This document shows positions 19,540 to 29,784 of a stretch of 64,000 bases of DNA, piece by piece. Origin of the DNA: an uncultured Dermabacter sp. (GTDB taxonomy: Bacteria; Actinomycetota; Actinomycetes; Actinomycetales; Dermabacteraceae). Location of the stretch: contig CAMXWV010000006.1 in assembly GCA_947252755.1 (NCBI GenBank), positions 62,001-126,000 on the forward strand, given 5' to 3'. The translations under genes were made by a program, and so were the position numbers. Below the pieces are notes generated by a model that did no database searches, had not been told where the DNA came from, and was given only the letters and a program-made list of their open reading frames with translations. Numbering within the stretch: position 1 is the stretch's first letter; every line of letters starts with the position of its first letter.

Positions 19540-21489
19540 TCACTTGCCGCTCAGACCCTGCTGGATGAGGTCCATCACGGAGGCGTCAGCCAGCGTCTGG
19601 GTATCCCCCACCGTACGGTTCTCCGCCACGTCACGCAGCAGGCGGCGCATGATCTTGCCGCTGCGGGTCTTCGGCAGCTCGGTGACCAGCAGCACCCGCT
19701 TCGGCTTGGCGATCGGGCCGATCTCCGCTCCCACATGGGCCCGCAGCGTCTCGGCGGCGGCGTCATCGCCGCCGGCCTGTTCCACATCTGCGAGCGCGTC
19801 GGAGCGGATGATCACAAAGGCCACCACAGCCTGACCGGTGGTCTCATCAGCGGCGCCCACGACGGCAGCCTCCGCCACCCACGGGTGCGCCACCAGCGCG
19901 GACTCGATCTCCGTGGTGGACAGGCGGTGGCCGGACACGTTCATAACGTCATCCACGCGGCCGAGCAGCCAGATATCCCCGTCCTCATCGCGCTTGGCGC
20001 CGTCACCAGCGAAGTAGCAGCCGTCGAAGCGGGACCAGTACGTGTCCACAAAGCGCTGATCATCACCCCAGATCGTGCGCGCCATCGACGGCCACGGCTG
20101 GGTGAGCGCCAAGAAACCGGGCTCATCGTTCGGCGCCGGCTCGCCCAGGTCGGTCAGCACATCCGCGCAGATTCCCGGCAGCGCAACCTGCGCGGAGCCG
20201 GGCTTCAGAGTGGTGACACCGGGCAGCGGGGAGATCATGATGGCGCCGGTCTCAGTCTGCCACCAGGTATCGACGATCGGGCAGCGGCCACCGCCGATCA
20301 CGCGGTGGTACCAGTGCCAGGCTTCCGGGTTGATCGATTCGCCCACTGAGCCGAGCAGGCGCAGGCTGCTCAGATCGAACTGGTCGGGAATGTCCTCACC
20401 CCATTTCATGGCGGTGCGGATCGCGGTGGGCGAGGAGTAGAAGATCGTCACACCGTGTTTCTGGATGATCTCCCACCAGCGGCCGCGGTGCGGGGTGTCC
20501 GGAGTTCCTTCGTAGATCACCTGAGTGGTGCGGTTGACCATCGGCCCGTAGACCACATAGCTGTGGCCGGTGATCCAGCCGACGTCCGCGGTGCACCAGA
20601 ACACGTCCTGATCGCTCACCACATCGAACACCGTGCGGTGTGTGTATGCCGCCTGGGTGAGGTATCCGCCCGTGGAGTGGACGATTCCCTTCGGCTTGCC
20701 GGTGGTGCCGGAGGTGTACAGGATGAACAGCGGATGCTCGGCCGGCACCGGCACCGGCGCATGCTCGGCCGACGCAGCCTCCCGCAGCTCATGCCACCAA
20801 TGGTCGCGGCCCTCGGTCCACTGGACCTCTCCCCCGGTTCGCTTCACCACCAGAACCGCCGTGACCGAGCCCGCGGATCCTTCGAGCGCGTCATCCACGG
20901 CCTTCTTCAGCGGCAGCTGTTTGCCGCGCCGGTTCTGGCCGTCCGCGGTGATGACGGCAACCGCCTGCTGATCATCGATGCGGGAGCGCAGGGCGTCAGC
21001 GGAGAAGCCTCCGAACACCACCGAGTGGGTGGCGCCGATGCGGGCGCAGGCAAGCATGGCGAACACAGCCTCTGGCACCATCGGCAGGTAGATCGCCACG
21101 CGGTCTCCGGTGGCAACGCCCAGGTCGGTGAGCACGTTCGCCATGCGGGACACCTCATCCTGCACCTGGGCGTAGGTGAAGGATGCGTCCGAGCCGTCTT
21201 CATATTCGGCGAGCAGCGCCGTCTGATCCCCGTGGCCGGACTCCACGTGGCGGTCCACCGCGTTGTAGCAGGCATTGAGGGTGCCGTCCTGGAACCATTT
21301 CGCAAACGGCGGGGTGGAGAAGTCGAGCACCTCGGTGAAGTCGGTTGTCCAGTCGAGCATCTTCGCCTGCTTCTCCCAGAAGGCAAGACGGTCGGTCTCC
21401 GCCTCCCGGTAGAGATCCGCGGTGGCCACCGCGTTCGCGGCGAAGTCCGCAGGCGGTGCGAATTCAGCGTTGTGGCTGGGAGACGTCAT
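19540..21489 (-). CDS. acsA: Acetyl-CoA synthetase
   Basis: 649 residues. It makes acetyl-CoA from acetate, ATP and CoA. The ATP loop YTSGTTGKPKG, the WWQTETGAIM motif, the YFAGDGAKRDEDG motif and the C-terminal PKTRSGKIMRRLLR are all intact; the Lys in SGK is the residue usually controlled by acetylation, and a sirtuin that could reverse this lies at 43.7 kb. ATG at 21489 chosen with GGAGG five bases before; an eight-residue upstream extension has no support. Confidence 0.95.
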   Translation of the reverse strand: MTSPSHNAEFAPPADFAANAVATADLYREAETDRLAFWEKQAKMLDWTTDFTEVLDFSTPPFAKWFQDGTLNACYNAVDRHVESGHGDQTALLAEYEDGSDASFTYAQVQDEVSRMANVLTDLGVATGDRVAIYLPMVPEAVFAMLACARIGATHSVVFGGFSADALRSRIDDQQAVAVITADGQNRRGKQLPLKKAVDDALEGSAGSVTAVLVVKRTGGEVQWTEGRDHWWHELREAASAEHAPVPVPAEHPLFILYTSGTTGKPKGIVHSTGGYLTQAAYTHRTVFDVVSDQDVFWCTADVGWITGHSYVVYGPMVNRTTQVIYEGTPDTPHRGRWWEIIQKHGVTIFYSSPTAIRTAMKWGEDIPDQFDLSSLRLLGSVGESINPEAWHWYHRVIGGGRCPIVDTWWQTETGAIMISPLPGVTTLKPGSAQVALPGICADVLTDLGEPAPNDEPGFLALTQPWPSMARTIWGDDQRFVDTYWSRFDGCYFAGDGAKRDEDGDIWLLGRVDDVMNVSGHRLSTTEIESALVAHPWVAEAAVVGAADETTGQAVVAFVIIRSDALADVEQAGGDDAAAETLRAHVGAEIGPIAKPKRVLLVTELPKTRSGKIMRRLLRDVAENRTVGDTQTLADASVMDLIQQGLSGK

Positions 21490-21602
21490 TGTTCCTCCAG
21501 GTCGGCGCGGCACACAGTCCCGTCAGTCTGTGGTGAAGGCCACGGTATCGCAGGTGCCCGGCTGCGCGGACCGCAATCCGCCAGCAGAAAGAACTCAGCG
21601 GA

Positions 21603-23012
21603 TCAGCACTCCGGCAGTGCCACCGGAACGGTGATGGCCAGCCCGCCCATCGCGGTCTCCTTATACCGCTCGTGCATGTCCTTGCCGGTGCGGCGCATCG
21701 TCTCGATCACCGTATCCAAAGACACGAAATGCTCACCGTTGCCGCGCAGCGCAAAGCGCACCGCGGTGATCGCTTTGATCGCACCCATCGCATTGCGCTC
21801 GATGCAGGGGATCTGTACCAGTCCGCCCACCGGATCGCAGGTGAGGCCAAGGTTGTGCTCCATCGCGATCTCCGCCGCATTCTCCACCTGCGCGGGCTTG
21901 GCGCCCATCACCTCTGCCAGGCCTGCTGCCGCCATCGCTGAGGCGGAGCCCACTTCACCCTGACAGCCCACTTCGGCGCCGGAGATCGACGCGTTCTCCT
22001 TGAACAGGCTGCCCACAGCTGAAGCGGCCAGCAGGAAGCGCACCGCCACGTCGTCCTTCTCCTCCTGGGTTTCAAGCTCCAGGTAGTTGATCGCGTAGAA
22101 GAGGACGGCGGGCACAATTCCGGCGGCGCCGTTGGTGGGCGCTGTGACCACGCGGCCACCGGCAGCATTCTCCTCATTGACAGCGAGCGCCGCCATGGAC
22201 ACCCAGTCGAACGCGTTGTCATGGATGGACAGGGGATCCTCTGCCTGCAGGGAGTCGTACCAGGCTGCGGCGCGACGCTTGACGTTCAGACCGCCGGGCA
22301 GGGTGCCGGCCGTGGAGCGGCCGTTGTCGATGCACTCCTTCATGGTCTGCCAGATCTTCAGCGCGCCCTCACGGATCTCCGAATCGGAGCGCCACTGCCG
22401 TTCGCGCATGAGCATAACGTCCGAGATGGACATGCCGGTGTCCTCGCACACGCGCAGCAGTTCCGCACCGGTGGTGAAGATCGGGTTGACCGCGTCGTCA
22501 TCCGCATCAGAGGCGCCGGAGTCGGAGGCGCCGGCCATGTCCTCTTTGTTGACCACGAAGCCGCCGCCCACGGAGAAGGCGGTGCGGGCGAAGATCTCCT
22601 CACCGGTCTCATCCAGCACGGCGAAGCTCATGCCGTTGGAGTGTTCGGGAAGGAAGGTCAGCGGGTGCACGATGATCGTGGAGGGCCGCAGGTTCACGGG
22701 GATCTCACCGCCGAAGCGGAGTCCGCCCTCCTTTTCGATCTGTTTGGCGCGCTCCCAGCCGGCCACCGGGTCGATGGTCTCGGGGTCATTGCCCTCCAGT
22801 CCCAGGACGACCGCGTCGAGCGTGCCGTGGCCGACGCCGGTGGCGGCAAGGGAGCCGTAGAGGTGGACTTCCAGCTGGTCGATCCGTTCGCGGATGGATG
22901 CGTCCGCGAGCATCTCGCGGGCGAACTCCGCGGCAGCGCGCATCGGTCCCACCGTATGGGAGGAGGAGGGGCCGATGCCGATCTTGAACAGGTCGAACAG
23001 GCTGACAGTCAT
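21603..23012 (-). CDS. sdaA: L-serine ammonia-lyase, single-chain iron-sulfur type
   Basis: 469 residues. It deaminates L-serine to pyruvate using a [4Fe-4S] cluster. The N-terminal beta domain starts FKIGIGPSSSHTVGP. The catalytic domain holds the cluster cysteines in SGAEVGCQGEVGSA, GLTCDPVGG and IPCIERNA. Around residues 170-185 there is a short Ser/Ala/Asp insert (SDSGASDADDDA) not typical of the family. ATG at 23012 with AGAGGT upstream; only two bases separate it from the helicase stop, so the two are likely cotranscribed. Confidence 0.94.
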   Translation of the reverse strand: MTVSLFDLFKIGIGPSSSHTVGPMRAAAEFAREMLADASIRERIDQLEVHLYGSLAATGVGHGTLDAVVLGLEGNDPETIDPVAGWERAKQIEKEGGLRFGGEIPVNLRPSTIIVHPLTFLPEHSNGMSFAVLDETGEEIFARTAFSVGGGFVVNKEDMAGASDSGASDADDDAVNPIFTTGAELLRVCEDTGMSISDVMLMRERQWRSDSEIREGALKIWQTMKECIDNGRSTAGTLPGGLNVKRRAAAWYDSLQAEDPLSIHDNAFDWVSMAALAVNEENAAGGRVVTAPTNGAAGIVPAVLFYAINYLELETQEEKDDVAVRFLLAASAVGSLFKENASISGAEVGCQGEVGSASAMAAAGLAEVMGAKPAQVENAAEIAMEHNLGLTCDPVGGLVQIPCIERNAMGAIKAITAVRFALRGNGEHFVSLDTVIETMRRTGKDMHERYKETAMGGLAITVPVALPEC

Positions 23013-23014
23013 GC

Positions 23015-24481
23015 TTACCTCTGCTTCCGGCGTCGTTGACGGTGAGTGGAGCCAGCTGATGCGGTCGACGCTGACCGCCACTGGCTGCGGGGCTGCTTCG
23101 CGGCGCCCCGAGGTGCGCGCTTTCCGCTGGCTGCGGGTGCCCCGGGCTGATCATCCCGATAAACGGAGCGGCGCGCCTGATTCTCACGGCGCTCCTGGGC
23201 CTTGCGCTGATCGGCTCCCCGAGTCCGGCTGAGGTCCAGCCGGCGCGGAGCACCTTTGTGCTTGATGCGGGCGGGGTCCTCGGCCGGCTCGCCGGAGGGC
23301 GCGCGCCCACCGACGAATCGAATCACCTCAGCGCTCTCAGAGTCAACATCGTGCCACTGGGCGGGCGCCTCCGCCTCGGTGATGACGCGGCGAACCTGCT
23401 CCTTCTGGTGCGGCAGCGCCAGGGTGACCACGATGCCGTGCGCGCCGGCGCGGGCGGTGCGGCCAGACCGGTGCACGTAGTCCTTGGCGCTCTCAGCAGG
23501 GTCGGCGTGCATGACGAGGGAGACGTCATCGATGTGGATGCCGCGGGCGGCCACGTCCGTGGCAACCAGAACGTCATATGCGCCCTGTTTAAAGCCGGCA
23601 AGGACATTGGTGCGCAGCCCCTGCTGCTTCGACCCGTGCAGGGCGGCTGCGGGCACCCCCACCTCAACGAGCTCTGCCGCCATCCGCTCCGCCCCCAGCT
23701 GGGTGCGGGCAAAGATGAGGGTGCGCCCGTCCCGGTTCGCGATCTGCGCGGTGATCTGACGCTTGCGCTTGGGATTGATCTGGAACACCTCGTGGCGCAT
23801 GGTCTTCACCTTCGCCGCCACGGGGGTGGTCTCATGCAGCACCGGATCCACCAGGAAGCGGTCCACGATCTCCTCCACCTGGTCATCGAGCGTGGCGGAG
23901 AACAGCATTTTCTGGGTTCCCATCGGCACGTTCTGCAGGATCTCGACGATCTGCGGCAGGAATCCGAGATCCGCCATGTGGTCAGCCTCGTCGATGACGG
24001 TGCATTCCACCCGGTCCAGGAACAGATCGCCCCGGATCGCCAGGTCCTTGAGCCGGCCCGGGGTGGCCACCACGATCACTGCGCCTGTGCGCAGCGCCTC
24101 GGCCTGCTTCTCGATGTTCATGCCGCCGGCAACCAGCTGCGCGCGGACGCCGACCGCGCGGGCGAATGGGTGGATGGAGTCCACCACCTGCACGGCAAGC
24201 TCGCGGGTGGGCACAAGCACCACGCCGAGCGGGCGGCGCTTATGAGCGCGGCGGCCGCGGAACCGCGCGGTCATCGCAAGAGTGAAGGCCAGGGTTTTGC
24301 CGCTGCCGGTTTCAGCGCGGGCCAGCACATCGCGGCCGGCGAGCGCATCAGGCAGGATTACTTCCTGGATCTCGAATGCGCGCGTGAAGCCGTGAAAGCC
24401 CAGCTCATCGATCAGCTCACCGGGCAGCGGAAGCTCCTCGAATGAAGTGGGTTTGGGGCGGCGCCGGGCTGCTTTGGGCAT
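23015..24481 (-). CDS. DEAD-box RNA helicase
   Basis: 488 residues. Motifs in order: Q motif FTRAFEIQEVILPDAL, Walker A ARAETGSGKT, PTRELA, TPGRLKD, DEAD in VIDEADHMADLGF, SAT in LFSATLD, then ATDVAARGIHI and HRSGRTARAG. The last 100 residues are a basic, low-complexity tail rich in R, K, Q and S that likely binds RNA. It resembles actinobacterial RhlE-type helicases. ATG at 24481 has GGGAG at six bases; upstream in-frame codons encode no helicase sequence. Confidence 0.92.
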   Translation of the reverse strand: MPKAARRRPKPTSFEELPLPGELIDELGFHGFTRAFEIQEVILPDALAGRDVLARAETGSGKTLAFTLAMTARFRGRRAHKRRPLGVVLVPTRELAVQVVDSIHPFARAVGVRAQLVAGGMNIEKQAEALRTGAVIVVATPGRLKDLAIRGDLFLDRVECTVIDEADHMADLGFLPQIVEILQNVPMGTQKMLFSATLDDQVEEIVDRFLVDPVLHETTPVAAKVKTMRHEVFQINPKRKRQITAQIANRDGRTLIFARTQLGAERMAAELVEVGVPAAALHGSKQQGLRTNVLAGFKQGAYDVLVATDVAARGIHIDDVSLVMHADPAESAKDYVHRSGRTARAGAHGIVVTLALPHQKEQVRRVITEAEAPAQWHDVDSESAEVIRFVGGRAPSGEPAEDPARIKHKGAPRRLDLSRTRGADQRKAQERRENQARRSVYRDDQPGAPAASGKRAPRGAAKQPRSQWRSASTASAGSTHRQRRRKQR

Positions 24482-24657
24482 GGTCGACTCCCTGGTCGCT
24501 CTGCGCACCTCACAGGTGCGGGTCTGGGGCTCTTCGAATGGCGCCATCGGCGCCCCAGCGGATGCTGGTGAGCTGCCCATCCATTAAAGCGGCCGGGCGG
24601 CAGCGACTCAAGGGCTCGGGCAGGCCGGGCCGAATCAGAGCATGTCCGCACCGCCGA

Positions 24658-24663
24658 TAGAAT
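24658..24663 (+). promoter_or_regulatory. -10 box upstream of a short leaderless ORF
   Basis: TAGAAT, six bases before the ATG at 24670. The same arrangement precedes leuS and other genes here. Confidence 0.5.
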
Positions 24664-24669
24664 CAGCGC

Positions 24670-24804
24670 ATGACGCTCACCCCTGAGACGACCCCGTCTG
24701 TGATGACCGGGGCTGTGATGACCTGGCCTAAGACGACCCCGACGCCCTCTCCCGCCGCCGCCCAGAAGGTTCCGGCCAGGTCGGATCAGGCCGCATCCCG
24801 CTGA
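24670..24804 (+). CDS. Possible 44-residue leaderless upstream ORF
   Basis: ATG exactly six bases after TAGAAT opens a frame of 44 codons rich in Thr, Pro and Ala, ending TGA 16 bases before the permease ATG at 24821. The permease has no good ribosome binding site, so this frame could be a leader peptide that couples translation to the permease, or simply a 5' UTR with a chance ORF. It resembles no family I know. The stretch 24482-24820 holds nothing else I recognise. Confidence 0.35.
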   Translation: MTLTPETTPSVMTGAVMTWPKTTPTPSPAAAQKVPARSDQAASR

Positions 24805-24820
24805 AGGCACCTGAAATTCA

Positions 24821-25750
24821 ATGCTCGGCGTTCTCAGCGGTTTCTTCATCATCACGGTCCTGGTGGCCGTGGGCATCGCGCTCGGCCTGACCGGAGTGCT
24901 CGGGCCATCAGGCCGACTGGTCCTCAACCGCATCACCTACTACGTGGGCACACCCGCACTCGTCTTCGCGGCGCTGCTGGACTCCGAACTGTCCCTGGTG
25001 CTGAGCTCCAGCTTTGCCATCGCCGCCATCTCCGCCGCCGGTGCCGCACTGATCGCCGGTGCTGCTGCCCATCTGCTGGTTCGGGACCGCCGGCCTGAGC
25101 AGACGATCGTCACCGCTGTCTCCGCCTCCATGGTGAACTCCGCGAATATGGGCTTCCCGATCGCAGCCTACGTGCTCGGAGACATCGCCTACGCCCTGCC
25201 CGTGGTGCTGTGGCAGATGGGCATCTTCACGCCGCTGTCCCAGTTCGCTCTCCACTCGGTCAAAAGCGGCCGCCGACCGAGCCTGCGCGCAACCGCGGCA
25301 GCCATCGCCGCCAACCCCACGATCGGTGCTGCGGCTCTAGGCCTTGCGCTGCTCGCGGCCGGCATCCATCTGCCGGACCTGGTCATGGAGCCCATTGAGA
25401 TCCTGGGCGGCTTGTCGATCCCCGGCCTGCTGCTGGCGTTCGGCATGTCTCTGGTGGCCTCGAAACCGCTGGCGAAAGATGACGGCTACCGAGCTGATAT
25501 CGCACTGGCCAGCACTGTGAAGCTGCTGATCATGCCGCTGATCGCCTTCGCAGTCGCCTTCTTCCTCTTCGGGCTTCGCGCCGACGCGCTCTTCACCGCG
25601 ATCGTGCTGGCCGCGCTGCCCACCGCTCAGAACGTCTATGTCACGGCGGCGCACTACGAAACAAGCGAAGAAGTAGCCCGGGACACCGCACTGGTCACTT
25701 CGATCGGCACACTCGGGGTGCTGCTGGCAGCGGCGGCATTCTTCACCTGA
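24821..25750 (+). CDS. AEC-family (auxin efflux carrier-like) transporter
   Basis: 309 residues, about ten hydrophobic helices in two halves of five, the layout of the AEC/bile-acid:sodium symporter-like fold. Characteristic are VLNRITYYVGTPALVFAAL in the first half, SMVNSANMGFPIAAY in helix 4 with its Asn-Gly motif, and ALPTAQNVYVTAAHYE near the end. Bacterial members export or import small carboxylates such as malate or amino acids; the substrate here is not readable. Confidence 0.88.
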   Translation: MLGVLSGFFIITVLVAVGIALGLTGVLGPSGRLVLNRITYYVGTPALVFAALLDSELSLVLSSSFAIAAISAAGAALIAGAAAHLLVRDRRPEQTIVTAVSASMVNSANMGFPIAAYVLGDIAYALPVVLWQMGIFTPLSQFALHSVKSGRRPSLRATAAAIAANPTIGAAALGLALLAAGIHLPDLVMEPIEILGGLSIPGLLLAFGMSLVASKPLAKDDGYRADIALASTVKLLIMPLIAFAVAFFLFGLRADALFTAIVLAALPTAQNVYVTAAHYETSEEVARDTALVTSIGTLGVLLAAAAFFT

Positions 25751-25986
25751 GCGCTGCACGAGCCAAGGCCATGCACCGGGACAAGGCCCATGCTCCTCAG
25801 CGAAACCCGGACACCACGACCAGCCCCGTTCAGCGACGGACGGCTCACCCAGCGAATGCTGGCAGACTCAAGGAAGCACACCCTGTGCGCCCGATGCCCG
25901 GCATCAGCGGGCACCGGGTGCACAGTCCGCGCCGATCCGACATCCGTCGCACGCGTCGGCAGCGAAAGACAACCAGAAGGAGCACC

Positions 25987-26505
25987 ATGCGCATCGCATT
26001 CCTCTGCTGGGGCAATATCTGCCGCAGCGCCATGGCCGAGCGGATGGCGCGGGACTACGCCGCGCAGCTGCTGAAAGACGGCACGATCAGCAGCGAGCAG
26101 TACGACAGCCTGATCATCGAGTCCTTCGGCGTCTCCAGTGAAGAGACGGGCAACCCGATGGATCGCCGCGCCGCAGATCTGCTCACCTCCCGCGGGGTGG
26201 ATGTTGAGGGGCACCACGCCCGCCGGATCGGGTCCGGGGACGCTGCCGACCTGGACCTGATCATCGCTGCCGAAGAGTTCCACCTGGAGCGGATGCGGGA
26301 GTTCGGCGTGCCTGAGGAGAAGCTGTTCCTGGTCACCGACTTCGTGGAGGGAGCCGCGAAGGGCGAGCCGCTGCCTGACCCCTGGTATGGGGATGCGAAG
26401 GGCTTCGAGGACACCTACGCGGTGCTGAACAGTGCGATCCCGCGGATCATGGAACGAGTGCTCGGCATGAGCGGTCTGCCGGCTGCGGGGCACGGCGGGG
26501 ACTGA
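25987..26505 (+). CDS. Low-molecular-weight protein tyrosine phosphatase
   Basis: 172 residues. The phosphate loop C-x5-R is LCWGNICRS with Cys7 and Arg13 at the N-terminus, and the general acid region DPWYGD lies at about 133. Actinobacterial homologues dephosphorylate phosphotyrosine proteins and some are secreted. ATG at 25987 with AAGGAG six bases before; the in-frame extension upstream is non-homologous. The ~235 bases before it show no feature I recognise. Confidence 0.9.
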   Translation: MRIAFLCWGNICRSAMAERMARDYAAQLLKDGTISSEQYDSLIIESFGVSSEETGNPMDRRAADLLTSRGVDVEGHHARRIGSGDAADLDLIIAAEEFHLERMREFGVPEEKLFLVTDFVEGAAKGEPLPDPWYGDAKGFEDTYAVLNSAIPRIMERVLGMSGLPAAGHGGD

Positions 26506-26564
26506 GCAGAGCGTTCTCCTTGCGCCGCTCCTGAACAGACTGGGGGTGCTTCAGCCGACGCCGA

Positions 26565-26570
26565 TAGACT
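26565..26570 (+). promoter_or_regulatory. -10 box of leuS, leaderless start
   Basis: TAGACT followed by six bases and then the leuS ATG at 26577. Confidence 0.5.
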
Positions 26571-26576
26571 CAAGGC

Positions 26577-29552
26577 ATGACTGAGGCACCGCACCGCTAC
26601 ACCGCCGCGATGGCAGGCCAGATCGAGGAGAGCTGGCAGCAGTTCTGGAAGGACAACGGCACCTTTCACGCTGTTGACCCGGAGGGCGCATTCGCCGGGG
26701 ACGGGTCCCCGCTGCCCGAGAAGTCCTTCATCATGGACATGTTCCCCTACCCGTCAGGCCGCGGCCTGCACGTGGGCCATCCGCTCGGGTATATCGCCAC
26801 CGATGTGCTCGCCCGCTACCACCGCATGCTCGGCCGCAACGTCCTCTACACCATGGGGTACGACGCGTTCGGCCTGCCCGCTGAACAGTTCGCCGTGCAG
26901 ACCGGGACCCACCCGCGGATCTCCACCGAAGCGAATATTGAGAGCATGTCCCGCCAGCTGTTCCGGCTGGGGCTGAGCCATGACCTGCGCCGCTCGATCT
27001 CCACCACGGATTATGACTTCGTGAAGTGGACGCAGTGGATCTTCCTGCAGCTGTTCGACTCCTGGTATGACCCATCCGCGCCGAACGTCGATGGGGTGGT
27101 GGGCCGCGCACGACCGATCGGCGAGCTGAAAGGCGCCATCCAGGATCGAGAGGTGGATCCGTGGGCACTGGCCGATCAGCTCGGCATCGAACTGCCCGAC
27201 TACTGGGTGAACCGCAAGCCGGATGAGCGCCACTGGATTCCCGGTGACCGCACCCCGTTCGACTTCCTGGTGCAGTACGAGCCGGAGCACATGCAGGAGC
27301 TGGTGGATTCATTCCGCCTCGCGTACGTGTCGGAGACGCCGGTCAACTGGTGTCCGGGCCTCGGCACCGTGCTTGCAAACGAAGAGGTAACCGCTGAGGG
27401 TCTGTCCGAGCGCGGTAACTTCCCGGTGTTCACCCGCCGCCTGCGCCAGTGGAACATGCGGATCACCGCCTACGCGGACCGCCTCATCGATGACCTTGAG
27501 CGCGTGGACTGGCCGGAGTCGGTGAAGATCATGCAGCGCAACTGGATCGGCCGGTCCCACGGTGCGCAGATCACATTCGAGTTCGCCGCGCCCGGCTCCT
27601 CCCCATTCGTGGGGCGTTCCTTCGAGGTGTTCACTACTCGTGTCGACACCCTGTTCGGTGCCACGTTCGCCGTTCTCTCCCCGGAGCATCCGCTTCTCGC
27701 CGAGCCAGGCGAGCTGCCGGCGAAATGGCCGGAGGGAACCCAGGGCGCCTGGACCGGCGGCCACACGACCCCGGCTGATGCCGTGCGCGCCCACCAGGAT
27801 CGCGCTGCCGCGCTCAGCGACGGCGACCGCACCGCGGAGGACCGGGAAAAGACCGGCGTGTTCACCGGTCTGTTCGCGGTGAACCCGATGGACGGGCGCG
27901 AGATTCCGGTGTTCACCGCGGACTATGTGCTGATGGGCTACGGAACCGGCGCGATCATGGCAGTTCCCGCTGAAGATGACCGCGACTGGGACTTCGCCCG
28001 CGCCTTCGACCTGCCGATCATCCGCACCGTGCAGCCCCCAGCGGACCACAGCCCGGATACTGCGTACACGGGCGAGGGAACGAAGATCAACTCCGCCATC
28101 GAAGGCCTGAACCTCAACGGTCTGAGCATTGACGAGGCAAAGCAGCAGGCGCTGGACCATGCGGTGGCGGAGGGCTTCGGCCGTGCGCGCACGCAATTCC
28201 GACTGCGGGACTGGCTGTTCAGCCGCCAGCGCTACTGGGGAGAGCCGTTCCCCATCGTGTACGCGGAGGATGACCCGGACACGCCGATTGCGCTGCCGCT
28301 GGATCAGCTGCCGGTGCAGCTGCCGGAGTTGGATGACTTCTCCCCCACCACTTTTGATCCGAATGACCAGGAGACGGAGCCGCAGACCCCGCTGTCCCGC
28401 AGCGAGGACTGGGTGAACGTGACGCTCGATCTGGGCGACGGTCCGAAGCGCTACCGCCGTGAAACCAACACGATGCCGAACTGGGCGGGCTCCTCCTGGT
28501 ACGAGATCCGCTACACGGATCCCACCAATGAGAACGAGATCGCGTCGGCTGCCAATGAGAAATACTGGCTGGGTCCGCGCGAGGCCGGCGGCGTGGGCGG
28601 TGTTGACCTGTACGTGGGCGGTGTGGAGCATGCCGTGCTGCATCTGCTGTACGCGCGGTTCTGGCACAAGGTGCTGTTCGACCGCGGGCACCTGTCCAGT
28701 CAGGAGCCGTTCCAGCGACTGTTCAACCAGGGCTATGTTCAGGCCTACGCCTATACCGACGCACGGGGAGTGTACGTGCCCGCAGAGGATGTGGTGGAAG
28801 CGGCCGACGGCACCTTCACCTACAACGGCGAGACCGTCACCCGGGAGTACGGGAAGATGGGCAAATCCCTGAAGAACTCCGTCACCCCCGATGAGATGTA
28901 CGAGCAGTTCGGCGCGGACACGTTCCGCGTCTACGAGATGTCTATGGGACCGCTGGAGCTCTCCCGCCCGTGGGAGACCCGCGCAGTGGTGGGAGCTCAG
29001 CGCTTCCTGCAGCGCCTGTGGCGTCTGGTGATCGATGAGGAGACCGGCGAGGTCATCGTCAGCGACTCCAGCCCAGACGTGGACACGCTCAAGGCTCTGC
29101 ACCGAACGATCGACGCGGTGGGCACTGAGATGGCGCATATGCGGTTCAACACCGCTATTGCCAAGCTGATCGAATTGGTCAACCATCTGACGAAGCTGAC
29201 CGGCGCGGGCGGCCGCGTGCCACGTGAGGTGGCGGAGCCGCTGGTGCTGATGGTGTCTCCGCTTGCTCCGCACCTGGCGGAGGAGCTGTGGCAGCGGCTC
29301 GGGCACAGCGAGTCGCTCGCTCGGGCACCGTTCCCCACCGCGGATCCGCAGCACCTGGTTGCTGACCGGATCACGGCGGTGGTGCAGGTGCGCGGCAAGG
29401 TGCGCCACAAGCTCGAGGTGTCCCCGGACATCACAGCTGAGGAGCTTGAGGCCGCCGTGATGGCGGAGGATCGCGTCAAGGAACTGCTGGAGGGCCAGGA
29501 GCTGAAGAAGGTCATTGTGCGCGCCCCGAAGCTGGTGAACCTCGTGATCTGA
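26577..29552 (+). CDS. leuS: Leucyl-tRNA synthetase
   Basis: 991 residues. It charges tRNA-Leu. HIGH is present as HVGH at 65-68; the CP1 editing domain spans roughly 270-480 and contains the conserved [11 protein letters not shown] and [20 protein letters not shown] stretches; the KMSKS loop reads [12 protein letters not shown] (Ser to Gly). The anticodon-binding and C-terminal domains follow. The N-terminus fits the family and starts directly at a leaderless promoter. Confidence 0.96.
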   Translation: MTEAPHRYTAAMAGQIEESWQQFWKDNGTFHAVDPEGAFAGDGSPLPEKSFIMDMFPYPSGRGLHVGHPLGYIATDVLARYHRMLGRNVLYTMGYDAFGLPAEQFAVQTGTHPRISTEANIESMSRQLFRLGLSHDLRRSISTTDYDFVKWTQWIFLQLFDSWYDPSAPNVDGVVGRARPIGELKGAIQDREVDPWALADQLGIELPDYWVNRKPDERHWIPGDRTPFDFLVQYEPEHMQELVDSFRLAYVSETPVNWCPGLGTVLANEEVTAEGLSERGNFPVFTRRLRQWNMRITAYADRLIDDLERVDWPESVKIMQRNWIGRSHGAQITFEFAAPGSSPFVGRSFEVFTTRVDTLFGATFAVLSPEHPLLAEPGELPAKWPEGTQGAWTGGHTTPADAVRAHQDRAAALSDGDRTAEDREKTGVFTGLFAVNPMDGREIPVFTADYVLMGYGTGAIMAVPAEDDRDWDFARAFDLPIIRTVQPPADHSPDTAYTGEGTKINSAIEGLNLNGLSIDEAKQQALDHAVAEGFGRARTQFRLRDWLFSRQRYWGEPFPIVYAEDDPDTPIALPLDQLPVQLPELDDFSPTTFDPNDQETEPQTPLSRSEDWVNVTLDLGDGPKRYRRETNTMPNWAGSSWYEIRYTDPTNENEIASAANEKYWLGPREAGGVGGVDLYVGGVEHAVLHLLYARFWHKVLFDRGHLSSQEPFQRLFNQGYVQAYAYTDARGVYVPAEDVVEAADGTFTYNGETVTREYGKMGKSLKNSVTPDEMYEQFGADTFRVYEMSMGPLELSRPWETRAVVGAQRFLQRLWRLVIDEETGEVIVSDSSPDVDTLKALHRTIDAVGTEMAHMRFNTAIAKLIELVNHLTKLTGAGGRVPREVAEPLVLMVSPLAPHLAEELWQRLGHSESLARAPFPTADPQHLVADRITAVVQVRGKVRHKLEVSPDITAEELEAAVMAEDRVKELLEGQELKKVIVRAPKLVNLVI

Positions 29553-29632
29553 CGCCCCTGATGCCCCCGACGCCCCCCCCTGACGCCCCGACGCCCCTGA
29601 CGCCCTGACACCCCCTGACACCCTGGCGCCCT
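29553..29632. repeat. Degenerate CTGACGCCC short tandem repeats after leuS
   Basis: About 80 bases right after the leuS stop consist of eight or so imperfect repeats of CTGACGCCC or CTGACACCC, with a run of eight C. The strand is extremely C-rich. No coding frame is evident. Such tracts expand and contract by slippage. Confidence 0.7.
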
Positions 29633-29718
29633 GAGAGGCGGTAGCTCGTGCGGCGGCGGGGGCCGCGTCGTACCGGTGCTGAGCACGGCGCCCTCAACCG
29701 CCCCTCCCCATCAACGAA

Positions 29719-29766
29719 GTTGCAGATATCCGCTTATTTCTCCCTGGGAGAGCGGATATCTGCAAC
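29719..29766. repeat. Perfect 16-bp inverted repeat between leuS and clpB
   Basis: GTTGCAGATATCCGCT and its exact reverse complement are separated by 16 bases, which themselves contain CTCCC/GGGAG. It is AT-richer than its surroundings. It lies between the convergent leuS and clpB genes. It could be a terminator, but lacks a T tract next to the stem, and looks like an intergenic palindromic element. Confidence 0.75.
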
Positions 29767-29784
29767 CTCGGTGTCATTAAAGAG

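Noticed and set aside
27309..29621. 770-codon minus-strand frame opposite leuS
   Set aside because: His/Leu/Arg/Gln-rich shadow of leuS with no ribosome binding site or homology.
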